A stretch of DNA of 64,000 bases, taken from Enterococcus viikkiensis. GTDB taxonomy: Bacteria; Bacillota; Bacilli; Lactobacillales; Enterococcaceae. The notes under the pieces were generated by a model. The model ran no database searches. It saw only the letters and a list, made by a program, of their open reading frames with translations, and was not told the origin of the DNA. Location: NCBI RefSeq assembly GCF_005405345.1, contig NZ_BJDW01000002.1, positions 160,367 to 224,366 of the forward strand, given 5' to 3'. This document shows positions 53,646 to 62,719 of this stretch, piece after piece (position 1 is the stretch's first letter; each line of letters starts with the position of its first letter). The position numbers and the translations under genes are program-made.

Positions 53646-55343
53646 TTAATCAACCCCCAACATCTGATCATTTGGCATCCCTGCAGGAATCATTGGCAGC
53701 ACGTGTTCTCGGTTACAGATCATCACTTCGATCAGCATCGGCCCGTCTGTGGTAAAGGCTTCTCTCAACTCTTTTTCCAAAGTGGTCGGGTTCGAGATTT
53801 TTCTACCGGCAATGCCATAAGCTTCCGCCATTTTCATAAAGTCCGGTTGTTCATTGAAAACCGATTGAGAGCGTCGTTCATTAAAGAAGGTTTCTTGCCA
53901 TTGGCGAACCATTCCCAGGGAACGATTATTCAATAGAATAAATTTGATGTCTAAATCATTTTGGTTTAAAATCGCCAATTCTTGATTGGTCATTTGGAAG
54001 CCTCCATCGCCAACAAAAACCACAACCGTTTCCTTTTTCTTGGCAAATTTCACGCCGATGCCCGCGGGTATTCCATAGCCCATCGTTCCTAAGCCGCCAC
54101 TAGTAATCAGCTGTCTAGGAAATTGGAAGGGATAAAATTGCGCCGCCCACATTTGATGCTGCCCAACATCAGTTACGACATATGCCTTCCCTTTAGTAAT
54201 CCGACCAACGATTTCTACCACTTCTTGCGGTTTGATTTTTTGTTCATCCCGTTTGTATTTCAAGGGATATTTCTCTTTGCGGGCTTGACACTCGATTCGC
54301 CATTCTGCGTAATCAGGTGAATCCAACTTGATTTCAAGCATTTGTTGCAAAGCGATTTTCGCATCGCCTACGATTGGAATATCCGTCTTGATGATCTTAC
54401 CGATTTCTACCGGATCGACATCGATATGAGCGACCTTGGCATGGGGGGCGAAGGCTTCCGGTGAACAAGCTAAGCGATCATCGAAGCGACTACCGATATT
54501 GATCAATAGATCGGTTTCCATCATGGCAATATTGGCGGCATAGGTTCCGTGCATTCCTCCCATGCCAAGAAAACTCGGATGTTCATGCGGCAGTAAGCCT
54601 AAACCTAGCAAGGTGGTCACCGTCGGCAATTGATATTTTTCAACAAATTGCCGTAATTCGTTTCCGCCATTTGCGGCCACGACACCGCCACCTGCTAAAA
54701 CTAGTGGTTTCTTCGCCTTTTTCAATAAGTTCATTAACCGTTCGATTTGTAAGACAGAAGGATTTTTGGTCGGCTGGTAGCTTTCTAAATGAACGGCTTG
54801 ATCCATCTTAGGATTGGCCCTCAATACTGTGATATCCTTTGGCAAATCAATCAACACCGGACCTTTTCTGCCAGTCGTTGCAATGTGGAAAGCTTCATTG
54901 ATAATCCGTGGCAATTCCTCAATATCCCGAACTTGATAATTGTTTTTCGTGATCGGTACAGTGATTCCTAACATATCCGCTTCTTGAAAGGCATCCTTGC
55001 CAATTCCCAGTGTGGTAACTTGCCCCGTAATAACTACCAATGGTACAGAATCGATCATCGCATCAGCGATTCCCGTTACAACATTAGTGGCTCCAGGTCC
55101 GCTTGTTACGATGACGACGCCGGGATTGCCAGTCGCTTTCGCATAGCCTTCAGCCGCATGTACGGCTCCTTGTTCATGGCGTGTCAAAATGTTAGGAATC
55201 GGCTCATCATAGAGTGCGTCATACAACGGTAGGACAGACCCGCCAGGATAGCCGAAAATTAATTCGACTCCTTGATTTTCTAAACATTTGATCAATAGAT
55301 CGGCTCCAGATTGCAGCTCTTCGTCTGCGATTTCTTGCTTCAT
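53646..55343 (-). CDS. ilvB: Acetolactate synthase large (catalytic) subunit
   Basis: TPP enzyme that condenses two pyruvates, or pyruvate and 2-oxobutanoate. About 565 residues in three domains: the catalytic Glu in RHEQGAVHAAEGYA near the N-terminus, the FAD-binding middle, and the TPP/Mg motif GDGGFQMTNQELA with NN some 28 residues on. The start is the ATG at 55341-55343, 6 nt after AGGGGTG. A GTG three codons earlier and a longer frame to 55412 are possible alternatives. Confidence 0.94.
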   Translation of the reverse strand: MKQEIADEELQSGADLLIKCLENQGVELIFGYPGGSVLPLYDALYDEPIPNILTRHEQGAVHAAEGYAKATGNPGVVIVTSGPGATNVVTGIADAMIDSVPLVVITGQVTTLGIGKDAFQEADMLGITVPITKNNYQVRDIEELPRIINEAFHIATTGRKGPVLIDLPKDITVLRANPKMDQAVHLESYQPTKNPSVLQIERLMNLLKKAKKPLVLAGGGVVAANGGNELRQFVEKYQLPTVTTLLGLGLLPHEHPSFLGMGGMHGTYAANIAMMETDLLINIGSRFDDRLACSPEAFAPHAKVAHIDVDPVEIGKIIKTDIPIVGDAKIALQQMLEIKLDSPDYAEWRIECQARKEKYPLKYKRDEQKIKPQEVVEIVGRITKGKAYVVTDVGQHQMWAAQFYPFQFPRQLITSGGLGTMGYGIPAGIGVKFAKKKETVVVFVGDGGFQMTNQELAILNQNDLDIKFILLNNRSLGMVRQWQETFFNERRSQSVFNEQPDFMKMAEAYGIAGRKISNPTTLEKELREAFTTDGPMLIEVMICNREHVLPMIPAGMPNDQMLGVD

Positions 55344-55434
55344 TTCTTTCACCCCTATTCCCCCTAACTCCGTATATGATGTATTTTTTAAAGAAATGCT
55401 TGTTGTTCCCATGATAGCGATCTGACTATACCAC

Positions 55435-57117
55435 TTATTCTTCCGGTAATTTCATGACCCCACCGGTATGTGCTGACGTAACTAAGGCTGAGTAACGTGC
55501 CAACCAGCCTTTTTTGACTTTTGGCTGAAATTTCGTCAATGTTTCTAGTCGCTTCGCTAATTCTTCTGGAGTTACAGCCACATCTAATGTTCGATTGGTC
55601 AAATCGATCGTAATTTCATCGCCGTCTTGAACCAAAGCAATCGGTCCGCCTGCAGCGGCTTCCGGAGAAACGTGCCCCACTGCGATACCGCGCGTTGCCC
55701 CAGAAAAACGCCCATCGGTAATCAACGCCACATCTTTTCCTAAGCCTCGTCCAACGATACTAGAGGTCGGTGCCAGCATCTCCGGCATTCCCGGTCCGCC
55801 TTTTGGTCCTTCATAACGAATCACCACAACATGGCCTTTCGTGACAGTATGATTATCAATTGCTTCAACTGCCTCATCGTGAGAAGCAAAACAGATGGCT
55901 CTGCCCTTAAAGACTTTGATACTTGGATCAACTCCGCCGACTTTGATAACACTGCCTTCTGGTGCGATATTGCCATAAAGAATCGAAAGACCACCGACCG
56001 GACTATAAGGCGCGCTTTTCGGATGAATCACTTCCTCGTTCATGATTTTGGCCGAGGCGACATTTTCACGTAACGTCTTCCCAGTGACGGTGATTCGATC
56101 AGAATGGATCGCACCGTCGATTGAGACTAATTCATTAATAATCGCCGGTACACCACCCGCTTCATGTACATCGTGCATCGAATAACTAGAAGAAGGAGCG
56201 ATTTTAGAAAGATAGGGAACTCGTTTGGCGATCTGATTGATGTCTGCTTGATCGTAATCGATTGCCGCCTCATTAGCGATTGCTAACGTATGAAGCACAG
56301 TGTTGGTTGAGCCCCCCATCGCCATGTCTAAAGCAAAAGCATCGTCAATCGCTTCTTTAGTCACAATGTCTCGCGGCTTAATTTGCTTTTTCACAAGATT
56401 CATTAAATGCTTCGCAGATTCACGGACCAGCTCCCGCCGTTCATCAGAGACCGCTAAGACGGTGCCGTTACCAGGTAAAGCCAGCCCTAAAATTTCGAGC
56501 AAGCAGTTCATTGAATTAGCGGTAAACATCCCGGCACAAGACCCACAGGTTGGACAAGCATTTTGTTCCATAAAGAGAAAATCTTCTTTCGACATTTGCC
56601 CCTCCTTAAAAGCCCCCACTGCTTCAAACATCGAGGAAAGTGTGGTTTGATGGCCGTGAGGATCCGTCCCAGCCTTCATCGGTCCGCCTGAACAAAAAAT
56701 TGAAGGAACATTTGTCCGAACAGCTGCCATGATCATTCCCGGTGTGATTTTGTCACAATTAGGAATGTAAAAAACGCCGTCAAACCAATGAGCATTAATT
56801 ACCGTCTCTGCTGCGTCTGCAATTAACTCACGACTTGGGAGAGAATAACGCATGCCGATATGCCCCATCGCGATTCCGTCGTCTACCCCGATTGTGTTAA
56901 ATTCAAAGGGAATTCCACCAGCTTCACGAATCGCTTCCTTCGCTACATCTGCCAACTCCCGCAAATGAACATGCCCTGGTACAATATCGATATAAGAATT
57001 GCAGATTGCAATAAAGGGCTTGTCCATATCGTGAATATTTTTAACTTGGCCAGTCGCATACAATAGGCTTCTGGCGGGTGCCGCTTCAATCCCTTTTTTA
57101 ATTTGATCACTTCTCAT
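55435..57117 (-). CDS. ilvD: Dihydroxy-acid dehydratase
   Basis: Fe-S dehydratase giving the 2-oxo acids of valine and isoleucine. The 560 residues have the cluster cysteines in CDKITPGM (near 120), [15 protein letters not shown] (near 192) and CNSY at the N-terminus. The start is the ATG at 57115-57117, 8 nt after AGGGAG; a GTG two codons upstream is too close to the binding site. First structural gene of ilvDBNCA, controlled by the leader described separately. No leuABCD genes are seen alongside. Confidence 0.96.
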   Translation of the reverse strand: MRSDQIKKGIEAAPARSLLYATGQVKNIHDMDKPFIAICNSYIDIVPGHVHLRELADVAKEAIREAGGIPFEFNTIGVDDGIAMGHIGMRYSLPSRELIADAAETVINAHWFDGVFYIPNCDKITPGMIMAAVRTNVPSIFCSGGPMKAGTDPHGHQTTLSSMFEAVGAFKEGQMSKEDFLFMEQNACPTCGSCAGMFTANSMNCLLEILGLALPGNGTVLAVSDERRELVRESAKHLMNLVKKQIKPRDIVTKEAIDDAFALDMAMGGSTNTVLHTLAIANEAAIDYDQADINQIAKRVPYLSKIAPSSSYSMHDVHEAGGVPAIINELVSIDGAIHSDRITVTGKTLRENVASAKIMNEEVIHPKSAPYSPVGGLSILYGNIAPEGSVIKVGGVDPSIKVFKGRAICFASHDEAVEAIDNHTVTKGHVVVIRYEGPKGGPGMPEMLAPTSSIVGRGLGKDVALITDGRFSGATRGIAVGHVSPEAAAGGPIALVQDGDEITIDLTNRTLDVAVTPEELAKRLETLTKFQPKVKKGWLARYSALVTSAHTGGVMKLPEE

Positions 57118-57202
57118 AGTCACATCTCCCTGCTTGTAATAGAGGCTTTCAATTGATTGTCAAAAAGCCAAAATAGTAGTATCAGATTTTTCAGTGTTTC
57201 AT

Positions 57203-57238
57203 AAAAAAGAGCACCCCATTAATTAATGGGATGCTCTT
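57203..57238 (-). terminator. Attenuator terminator in the ilv leader
   Basis: AAGAGCATCCCATT/AATGGGGTGCTCTT hairpin (57207-57238, loop AATT) followed by six Ts on the minus strand. It ends 86 bp before ilvD, inside the leader, not after a gene, so it regulates entry into the operon. Confidence 0.93.
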
Positions 57239-57244
57239 GCAAGA

Positions 57245-57309
57245 ATCCCATTTCTAACGCAAACAGGACTCAAACTAACGGATTGTACGTTTCCGCGTTC
57301 TAAGTCCTG
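57245..57309 (-). promoter_or_regulatory. Alternative pairing segments of the ilv attenuator
   Basis: Segment 1 CAGGACT (57303-57309) overlaps the end of the leader peptide. Segment 2 AGTCCTG (57264-57270) can pair with 1. Its GAGTCC can also pair with GGATTC of segment 3. Segment 3 AATGGGAT (57245-57252) is complementary over 8 bp to segment 4 ATCCCATT (57225-57232), which is also the 5' arm of the terminator. Thus 1:2 plus 3:4 allows read-through, and 2:3 plus 4:5 terminates. The logic is inferred from complementarity. Confidence 0.75.
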
Positions 57310-57365
57310 AACTCAATAATTAATAAGACGATGCCATCAAAATTAGTGTATTTACTCTTGCGCAT
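57300..57365 (-). CDS. Leader peptide of the ilv operon (21 residues)
   Basis: Starts at the ATG at 57363-57365 with AAGGAG 9 nt upstream and ends at a TAG (57300-57302) inside pairing segment 1. The peptide begins MRKSKYTNFDG and then reads Ile-Val-Leu-Leu-Ile-Ile (codons ATC GTC TTA TTA ATT ATT) before EFRT. Six consecutive branched-chain codons just before a terminator are the signature of ribosome-mediated attenuation. A stall at these codons would leave segment 1 free and favour read-through. The peptide itself probably has no other function. Confidence 0.85.
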   Translation of the reverse strand: MRKSKYTNFDGIVLLIIEFRT

Positions 57366-57413
57366 GAAAATCGGCTCCTTAATCTTCTAATAATATCTTA
57401 ATCATTTTTTTAT

Positions 57414-57442
57414 ACTATACAGTTGATAAGATTAAAAGTCAA
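57414..57442 (-). promoter_or_regulatory. Promoter of the ilv operon
   Basis: Minus-strand TTGACT (57437-57442) and TATAGT (57414-57419) with an exact 17-bp spacer, giving a start near 57407 and a leader of about 290 nt to ilvD. Confidence 0.85.
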
Positions 57443-57444
57443 TG

Positions 57445-57459
57445 AATTTTCAGAATGTT
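57445..57459 (-). promoter_or_regulatory. CodY-like box upstream of the ilv promoter
   Basis: AATTTTCAGAATGTT matches the CodY consensus AATTTTCWGAAAATT at 13 of 15 positions and abuts the -35 element. CodY, activated by branched-chain amino acids and GTP, represses ilv genes in many Firmicutes. Binding is inferred. Confidence 0.6.
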
Positions 57460-57488
57460 TTCTCACTATTTTTTTTCCAAAGAAAAAA

Positions 57489-57520
57489 AGAACCTGTGAC
57501 AAAATTCTTGTCACAGGTCC
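57489..57520 (-). terminator. Terminator of the ABC exporter operon
   Basis: CCTGTGACAA/TTGTCACAGG stem (57493-57502 with 57508-57517) around AATTC, followed on the minus strand by a run of Ts. A further CTGTGACA copy lies at about 57581-57588, after the ABC stop codon. Confidence 0.9.
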
Positions 57521-57592
57521 TTTTTACGAATAAACGGTGTTCCAATAGTAGCCTCTCTTCGGAAATAAACCAAACAGTTCTGTCACAGGCTA

Positions 57593-59398
57593 TTAACTAG
57601 CAAACTGGCTATTATAAAGATTCGCGTAAAAGTCGCCTCTCTTCATTAAACTCCGGTGACTTCCTTGTTCAATGATCGCTCCATCTTTCATAACCAGAAT
57701 CAAGTCTGCATTCTTAATGGTAGACAGCCGGTGGGCGATTACAAAACTTGTCCGTTCCGAAGTTAATTGATCCATTGCTTGTTGGATCATCCCTTCCGTC
57801 CGTGTGTCGACGCTTGATGTCGCTTCATCTAAGATTAACAATTGCGGATCAGCTAAAATCGCCCGAGCAATTGTTAATAGCTGCTGCTGACCTTGCGAGA
57901 TCTGAGTACCATCTGACGAAATGACTGTGTCATACCCATTTGGCAAGGTTCGAATGAAATGATGACACTGAGCGTCTTTGGCTGCTTGGATGATCTCTTG
58001 TCGTGTCGCATCAGGTCGGCTATAAGCAATATTTTCTGCCACCGTTCCTTCAAACAACCAAGTATCTTGCAAAACCATCCCAAATTTCTGACGAATCGCT
58101 GCTCGTGAAAAATGCGTAATATTCTTACCATCCACTTCGATTTGACCATTAGTTAATTCATAAAAACGCATCAGTAAATTGATCATCGTCGTTTTTCCAG
58201 CACCGGTGGGACCAACGATTGCTACCATTTGTTTAGGCTTCACTTTGAAATTGACCTCTTCCATCAATAACCGCTCAGGTGTATAACCAAAGGCAACTTG
58301 CTTAAAATGAACTTCGCCACGTAATTTTTCTGGAACCGAAAGATTCAAGCCATCTGCTACTTCTTCTTCTTGATCCAATATTTCAAAGATGCGTTCTAAA
58401 GCTGCAAAGGCACTTTGCAGACTATTGATCACGTATGAAACCTGAGTGATCGGTTCAGAGACTTGATTCACATATTGGAGATAGGCTTGTACTAGACCAA
58501 TCGATAATTGACCGTTAATCACCATGATTCCTCCCACAACCGCGCTAGTCACAAAACCTAGTTGGTTGATTAAGCGAATCAAAGGATTGATAGCGAAACT
58601 GACAAACTGCGCTTTTTTGAACGCTTGAAACTGAGCTTCATTTAATTCATCCAATTCTGCCATTGTTTGCTGTTGACGATTGTAGGCTTTGATCAAAAGA
58701 TTCCCAGAATAGTTTTCCTCAGCTTTGGTTCCAACAGCCCCTAAAGCCGCTTGATTCTGAGAAAAATAAGCTTGATTCTTGTGCGCGAGATAATTCGTCA
58801 ACGTAAGGCTAATAATCAAAATAGCGATGATTGAAAGTGTTAATAAGGGACTCAAATAGAACATCAATCCTAACCCAATCACAATTGATAAAACGGCTGA
58901 AATCAGTTGCATCAACCCTACTTGTAATACTTCGGACACTTTATCTAAATCCAGTGTGGCTCGTGTTAAAACATCGCCCGTCTTGTATTGATCAAAAAAT
59001 TTCATTGGTAAACGATTCAATTTATCCGTCAATAATTTTCTCAAACGCAAGGTCAACGTTTCAGCGACACTAGCCATGGTGTATTCTTGCAAAAGTGAGA
59101 ATACTGCCACCCCACCCCAAGTTAGAAATAGAAGGAGAACGGGGCGAAAAAGTGAAGCAAATAAATTTTCTAAATTCACTTGGTTGTTACGAACTAGTGC
59201 AATGATCGCATCTAGCCCCCAACCTAAAATTAACGGCGTGATGGCCATCAAAGTCGCAAAACACACAGCCGATGTGATAATCACCAAAAAACGACCTTTT
59301 TGTTCAAATAATAACTTCAACAAACGAACGCCCGTTTTTTTGAATTCTTTTGGCGTTTCCGTTGCTTGTTGTTTTTCCTCAACTTGCTTGATGCTCAT
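57593..59398 (-). CDS. Heterodimeric ABC exporter subunit (601 residues, canonical Walker B)
   Basis: Type IV half-transporter with six membrane segments (about 40-320) and a C-terminal ATPase. Walker A is GPTGAGKTT, Walker B LLILDEATSS keeps the catalytic Glu, and the switch His is in VIAHRLST. The signature motif is degenerate (ISQGQQQ instead of LSGGQ). The start is the ATG at 59396-59398 behind GGAGGGG, overlapping the end of the partner gene by 20 bp. The pair with a divergent MerR-type regulator resembles the efrEF-chlR locus of E. faecalis, linked to chlorhexidine tolerance; orthology is inferred. Confidence 0.93.
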   Translation of the reverse strand: MSIKQVEEKQQATETPKEFKKTGVRLLKLLFEQKGRFLVIITSAVCFATLMAITPLILGWGLDAIIALVRNNQVNLENLFASLFRPVLLLFLTWGGVAVFSLLQEYTMASVAETLTLRLRKLLTDKLNRLPMKFFDQYKTGDVLTRATLDLDKVSEVLQVGLMQLISAVLSIVIGLGLMFYLSPLLTLSIIAILIISLTLTNYLAHKNQAYFSQNQAALGAVGTKAEENYSGNLLIKAYNRQQQTMAELDELNEAQFQAFKKAQFVSFAINPLIRLINQLGFVTSAVVGGIMVINGQLSIGLVQAYLQYVNQVSEPITQVSYVINSLQSAFAALERIFEILDQEEEVADGLNLSVPEKLRGEVHFKQVAFGYTPERLLMEEVNFKVKPKQMVAIVGPTGAGKTTMINLLMRFYELTNGQIEVDGKNITHFSRAAIRQKFGMVLQDTWLFEGTVAENIAYSRPDATRQEIIQAAKDAQCHHFIRTLPNGYDTVISSDGTQISQGQQQLLTIARAILADPQLLILDEATSSVDTRTEGMIQQAMDQLTSERTSFVIAHRLSTIKNADLILVMKDGAIIEQGSHRSLMKRGDFYANLYNSQFAS

Positions 59399-61121
59399 GC
59401 TTCTTCCCCTCCATTCCTTGAGACTTCGCAAACTCCTGATACACTTGACAAGTCTTCAGTAATTCCTCATGTGTTCCTTTACCTGCGATCCTGCCCTCAT
59501 CTAAAACAATAATCTGATCCGCATCCTTAATAGTAGAGAGCCGTTGAGCAACGATCACGATTGCGGCCTCCGTTAGTTCTTGTTCTAAGGCTTTCCGTAA
59601 TTTTGCATCTGTTTGATAATCTAAAGCCGAAAAACTGTCATCAAAAAAGTACAGATCAGCTGGTTTGATTAATGCACGAGCAATACTTAGTCGTTGCTTC
59701 TGACCGCCCGAAAAATTATTTCCTTTTTGTGCCACGAAAGCATCATATTGTCCATCTAAATGATTGATAAAGTCTTCGGCTTGAGCGATTCTAGCAGCTT
59801 GTTTCATTTCTTCTTTTGTCGCTTGCCGATTGCCAAAAAGAAAATTATCCTTGACCGTTCCACTAAATAGAAAGGCTTTTTGTGGAACATAGCTGATCCT
59901 TGCTCTCAGCGCCTCTTGCGTAACGTCTTGGATTGAGTCACCTAAGAAGCGAATTTCACCTTTTGTAGTATCCTTCAAACGCAACAATGCTTTGGCAATC
60001 GTACTTTTACCCGAACCTGTTCCACCGACGATCGCCGTCACCCCTTTCGGAATTTCAAAAGTAATATCTGATAATACAGCCTCTTCAGCACCACTATAGG
60101 CAAAATCAACATGATCAAAGACAGCGATTGGTGAATCTGCTTTTGGTTCAAAAGAGACCTTCTGACCATCAACAATTTCTTCCTCCTTAGCTAGCACTTC
60201 ACCAACCCGTTCTAGTGAAGCCAACGCTTTGGGGATCATCACGATCACCATTGCAGCCATCGTCAAAAACCATAAACTTAAAATAGTATACTCGCTAATG
60301 GCTGTTAAACTACCAATTGGCACGTTTCCTTGAAGCACTAACACGCCACCAAAAGCTAACACAGCTGTCATTCCAATTCCCATTACTAAATTGACAGTTG
60401 GGTTTAAGACAGCAAATAATTTATTTACCCGAATCATGACATCCGCATAGCTAGAAAACGTTTGATCCGTCCGTTCTTTTTCAAAGTTCGTTTTATTAAA
60501 CGCACGGATCACCCGTACGCCAGTGTAAAATTCTCTCAAGATCTGCATCATTTTATCCATCCGTTGTTGCATCACGTCAGCCAAAGGAATCGCTTTTTTG
60601 ATTACTAAGAACGAGACCACTGAAAATAAGACGATCGATGCGATCGGGATCCAAATAAAGCGCCAGGATATGACTCCAGTCAAAATAATGGAAGCAAGAC
60701 AAATCAGTGGTGCGGGAATAATCATTTGAAAGACCATCATCATAATTTGCTGAATATTCGTAATATCACTCGTTGTCCGAGCTAGCAAAGTCGGCGTGCC
60801 AAACTCATCCATATCGGCAATCGATAATTGCTGGGTCTTGTTCACTAATCGTTTCCGCAAAAAATAGCCAAAACGTCCGGCTAGAATGGCAGAAAAATAG
60901 CTAGCGATAATTGAAACAACTCCCGTTAAAATAGCAATCCCAAGCATGAATGCCCCGTTTCGCCAAATTGCTCCTTGGTCCTGCGTTAAAATACCTTCAT
61001 CAATAATTTCAGCGACATAGAATGGAATCATCAACGTCCCAACAGCCTGTACAATCATTAAGATGAAGGTGATGAAGAACATCTTCTGGTATTCTTTGAA
61101 AAAGATTTTGAATAATTTCAT
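59379..61121 (-). CDS. Heterodimeric ABC exporter subunit (580 residues, degenerate ATPase site)
   Basis: Partner half-transporter with six membrane segments (about 15-310). Walker A is GGTGSGKST and the signature NFSGGQKQR is good. Walker B ends FFDDSFS, with Asp in place of the catalytic Glu, and the switch His is Gln (IVAQRLST). These changes pair with the degenerate signature of the 601-residue subunit to make one non-canonical site, as in the TM287/288, LmrCD and EfrCD exporters. Transcribed from a MerR-type promoter; drug export is the likely role. Confidence 0.93.
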   Translation of the reverse strand: MKLFKIFFKEYQKMFFITFILMIVQAVGTLMIPFYVAEIIDEGILTQDQGAIWRNGAFMLGIAILTGVVSIIASYFSAILAGRFGYFLRKRLVNKTQQLSIADMDEFGTPTLLARTTSDITNIQQIMMMVFQMIIPAPLICLASIILTGVISWRFIWIPIASIVLFSVVSFLVIKKAIPLADVMQQRMDKMMQILREFYTGVRVIRAFNKTNFEKERTDQTFSSYADVMIRVNKLFAVLNPTVNLVMGIGMTAVLAFGGVLVLQGNVPIGSLTAISEYTILSLWFLTMAAMVIVMIPKALASLERVGEVLAKEEEIVDGQKVSFEPKADSPIAVFDHVDFAYSGAEEAVLSDITFEIPKGVTAIVGGTGSGKSTIAKALLRLKDTTKGEIRFLGDSIQDVTQEALRARISYVPQKAFLFSGTVKDNFLFGNRQATKEEMKQAARIAQAEDFINHLDGQYDAFVAQKGNNFSGGQKQRLSIARALIKPADLYFFDDSFSALDYQTDAKLRKALEQELTEAAIVIVAQRLSTIKDADQIIVLDEGRIAGKGTHEELLKTCQVYQEFAKSQGMEGKKHEHQAS

Positions 61122-61146
61122 CTTTTTTCCCTCCTTCTCTTATGAT

Positions 61147-61177
61147 AGGATAAACTGTAACGTAACGTCACAGTCAA
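61147..61177 (-). promoter_or_regulatory. MerR-type promoter and operator of the ABC exporter
   Basis: Minus-strand TTGACT (61172-61177) and TATCCT (61147-61152) have a 19-bp spacer instead of 17. Nearly the whole spacer is an inverted repeat, CTGTAACGT-A-ACGTCACAG (61155-61173, 8 of 9 pairs). Over-long spacers with a central palindrome are the hallmark of promoters that MerR-family activators untwist. It lies 26 bp upstream of the ABC start codon and 25 bp from the regulator gene. Confidence 0.85.
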
Positions 61178-61197
61178 GCAGAAAGAGAGAACTTTTT

Positions 61198-62037
61198 ATG
61201 AAAAAATATTTAACCATTAGTGAGATGGCAAAATACGCTGGAATCAGTCGTCGTACCTTGATTTACTACGATCAAATAGACTTATTTAAACCTGCAAAAA
61301 TTGGCGATAATGGTTATCGCTATTATGGAATCGATCAATATTTCGAGTTGGATGTCATTCTTTTATTGAAAAATCTCGATGTTGCCTTAGAAGATATCCA
61401 TATATTTCTGAAGAATCGAAATGTGGATTATGTACTTTCTGGTTTTATACGACAAAAACAGAAAGTAGACGAGCAGATTGCTACGTTGAACACCATTCGT
61501 CATTCCCTTGACAGCTACATTGAACGATACTCGACCCTAAAGGACTTTGATTTAGAGTCCATCACCTATTCGTATCGCGAAGCAGAATCTTTTGTCATCT
61601 CAGAAACAATCGAGCATTTTGATGATATCGACTCTGTACAAATTTATGGACGCTTTTACTCATCTGTCGAAAGCAATGATTTATTCAGTGGTTATCCAAT
61701 CGGCTTTTTAGTTGATGGCACCGCATTTTATGAAGAAAATTTCCATGCCGCACCTTACCGAGCCTTAGTGAAAATTCCCGCGGACCGCTTACAGATTTAT
61801 GATGAACAGCGGGTTGTCCAACGACCTGCCGGCTATTATGTCTCAGGGTTTATGAAAGACGAAATTCATCACATTAATACGTTCAATAACCGGTTTAGAA
61901 ATTATCTAAAGGAAAATGACTTAGAGTTAAATGGCGATATTTGGGAACTACTGTGGCAAGATGAAGCAACTTCTGAACAGCCCGAAGACCAAGTGTTTGA
62001 AGTATTAATTCCCGTGAAACACAAAAAGAGAGACTAA
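61198..62037 (+). CDS. MerR-family transcriptional activator with effector-binding domain
   Basis: 279 residues with a MerR helix-turn-helix (about 5-70, LTISEMAKYAGISRRTLIYYD), a dimerisation helix (about 85-120) and a GyrI/BmrR-like ligand-binding domain (about 130-275, QIYGRFYSSVESN ... RPAGYYVSGF). It is the likely drug-sensing activator of the divergent exporter operon through the 19-bp promoter. The start is the ATG at 61198 behind AGAGAGA; a frame extending to 61063 crosses the promoter and is not used. ChlR of E. faecalis is a plausible ortholog (inference). Confidence 0.9.
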   Translation: MKKYLTISEMAKYAGISRRTLIYYDQIDLFKPAKIGDNGYRYYGIDQYFELDVILLLKNLDVALEDIHIFLKNRNVDYVLSGFIRQKQKVDEQIATLNTIRHSLDSYIERYSTLKDFDLESITYSYREAESFVISETIEHFDDIDSVQIYGRFYSSVESNDLFSGYPIGFLVDGTAFYEENFHAAPYRALVKIPADRLQIYDEQRVVQRPAGYYVSGFMKDEIHHINTFNNRFRNYLKENDLELNGDIWELLWQDEATSEQPEDQVFEVLIPVKHKKRD

Positions 62038-62058
62038 ACATTTATTTAGCCTCTCTTT
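62025..62058 (+). terminator. Terminator overlapping the end of the MerR gene
   Basis: AAAGAGAG/CTCTCTTT outer and CTAAA/TTTAG inner stems around CATTTA. The MerR stop codon (62035-62037) lies within it. The T-run is short. Confidence 0.75.
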
Positions 62059-62227
62059 CTAAATGAATATGAGTACTCGAACCCATACCTCTCATTTTTT
62101 TCAATTTCAATGGGGGACTGCTTTTAGGCAACCATTCATCCTCTAAGAAACATTACAGAGTAGCTTTTTTAAAATAGTTAGGATGAAACTAATCCAGCGC
62201 TTTTCTCTCTGACATCCTCCCTAAACC

Positions 62228-62635
62228 TCATTTTTCTTCTAAGCTCTCTATGTCCATGTGAACAGGATGTTCTCTTAAACTAATTTTAGATTGATACGTC
62301 CCTTCTGTTTCGAAAATAATTATTTCACTTAACCCTACATTAAATACTCCGCGGGGGATGAAAAGTGACAATGTAGGCCCCTTCTCCCAAAATCGTCCTA
62401 CATTGAAACCATTAACAAAGACTACGCCTTTCCCAAAACCGGATGTATCAAGGTACGTATCCTTTAAGACATCGACTTCAAAGTTATAGTGATAAAATGC
62501 TGGCTGATTCTCTGACCACTCTTTATTAAAATCTACCTGGTGAATATTTTTTAAAGGTAGTGGGTACTGTTCCCAATCATTAATAAAATGCAAATCTGAC
62601 ATAACACCTGCTCGTACGCTGTTCATGTACCTCAT
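62228..62635 (-). pseudogene. C-terminal remnant of a GH35 beta-galactosidase
   Basis: 135 codons that match only the last part of family 35 beta-galactosidases. Recognisable segments are VMSDLHFINDWEQYPLPL, DTSGFGKGVVFVNGFNVGRFW and FIPRGVFNVGLSEIIIFETEG. The catalytic barrel and the first ~450 residues are absent, and upstream sequence runs into the tRNA operon terminator within 60 bp. The first six or so codons may be unrelated. It lacks a proper ribosome binding site. Probably a leftover of deletion or rearrangement beside the tRNA cluster. Confidence 0.85.
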
Positions 62636-62682
62636 CTGAATGATGGGTTCAGATAACTTATCCTAAACCTATATTTATATTC

Positions 62683-62713
62683 AAAAAAAGACTCAACATT
62701 TCTGTTGAGTCTT
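62683..62713 (-). terminator. Terminator of the tRNA operon
   Basis: AAGACTCAAC/GTTGAGTCTT, a 10-bp stem with a 6-nt loop (62688-62713), then seven Ts on the minus strand, 7 bp after the last tRNA. Confidence 0.95.
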
Positions 62714-62719
62714 AGTTAG

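Noticed and set aside
57118..57430. T-box riboswitch in the ilv leader
   Set aside because: No T-box motif (UGGnACC-like bulge) or Stem I pattern was found; a leader peptide with branched-chain codons explains the terminator better.
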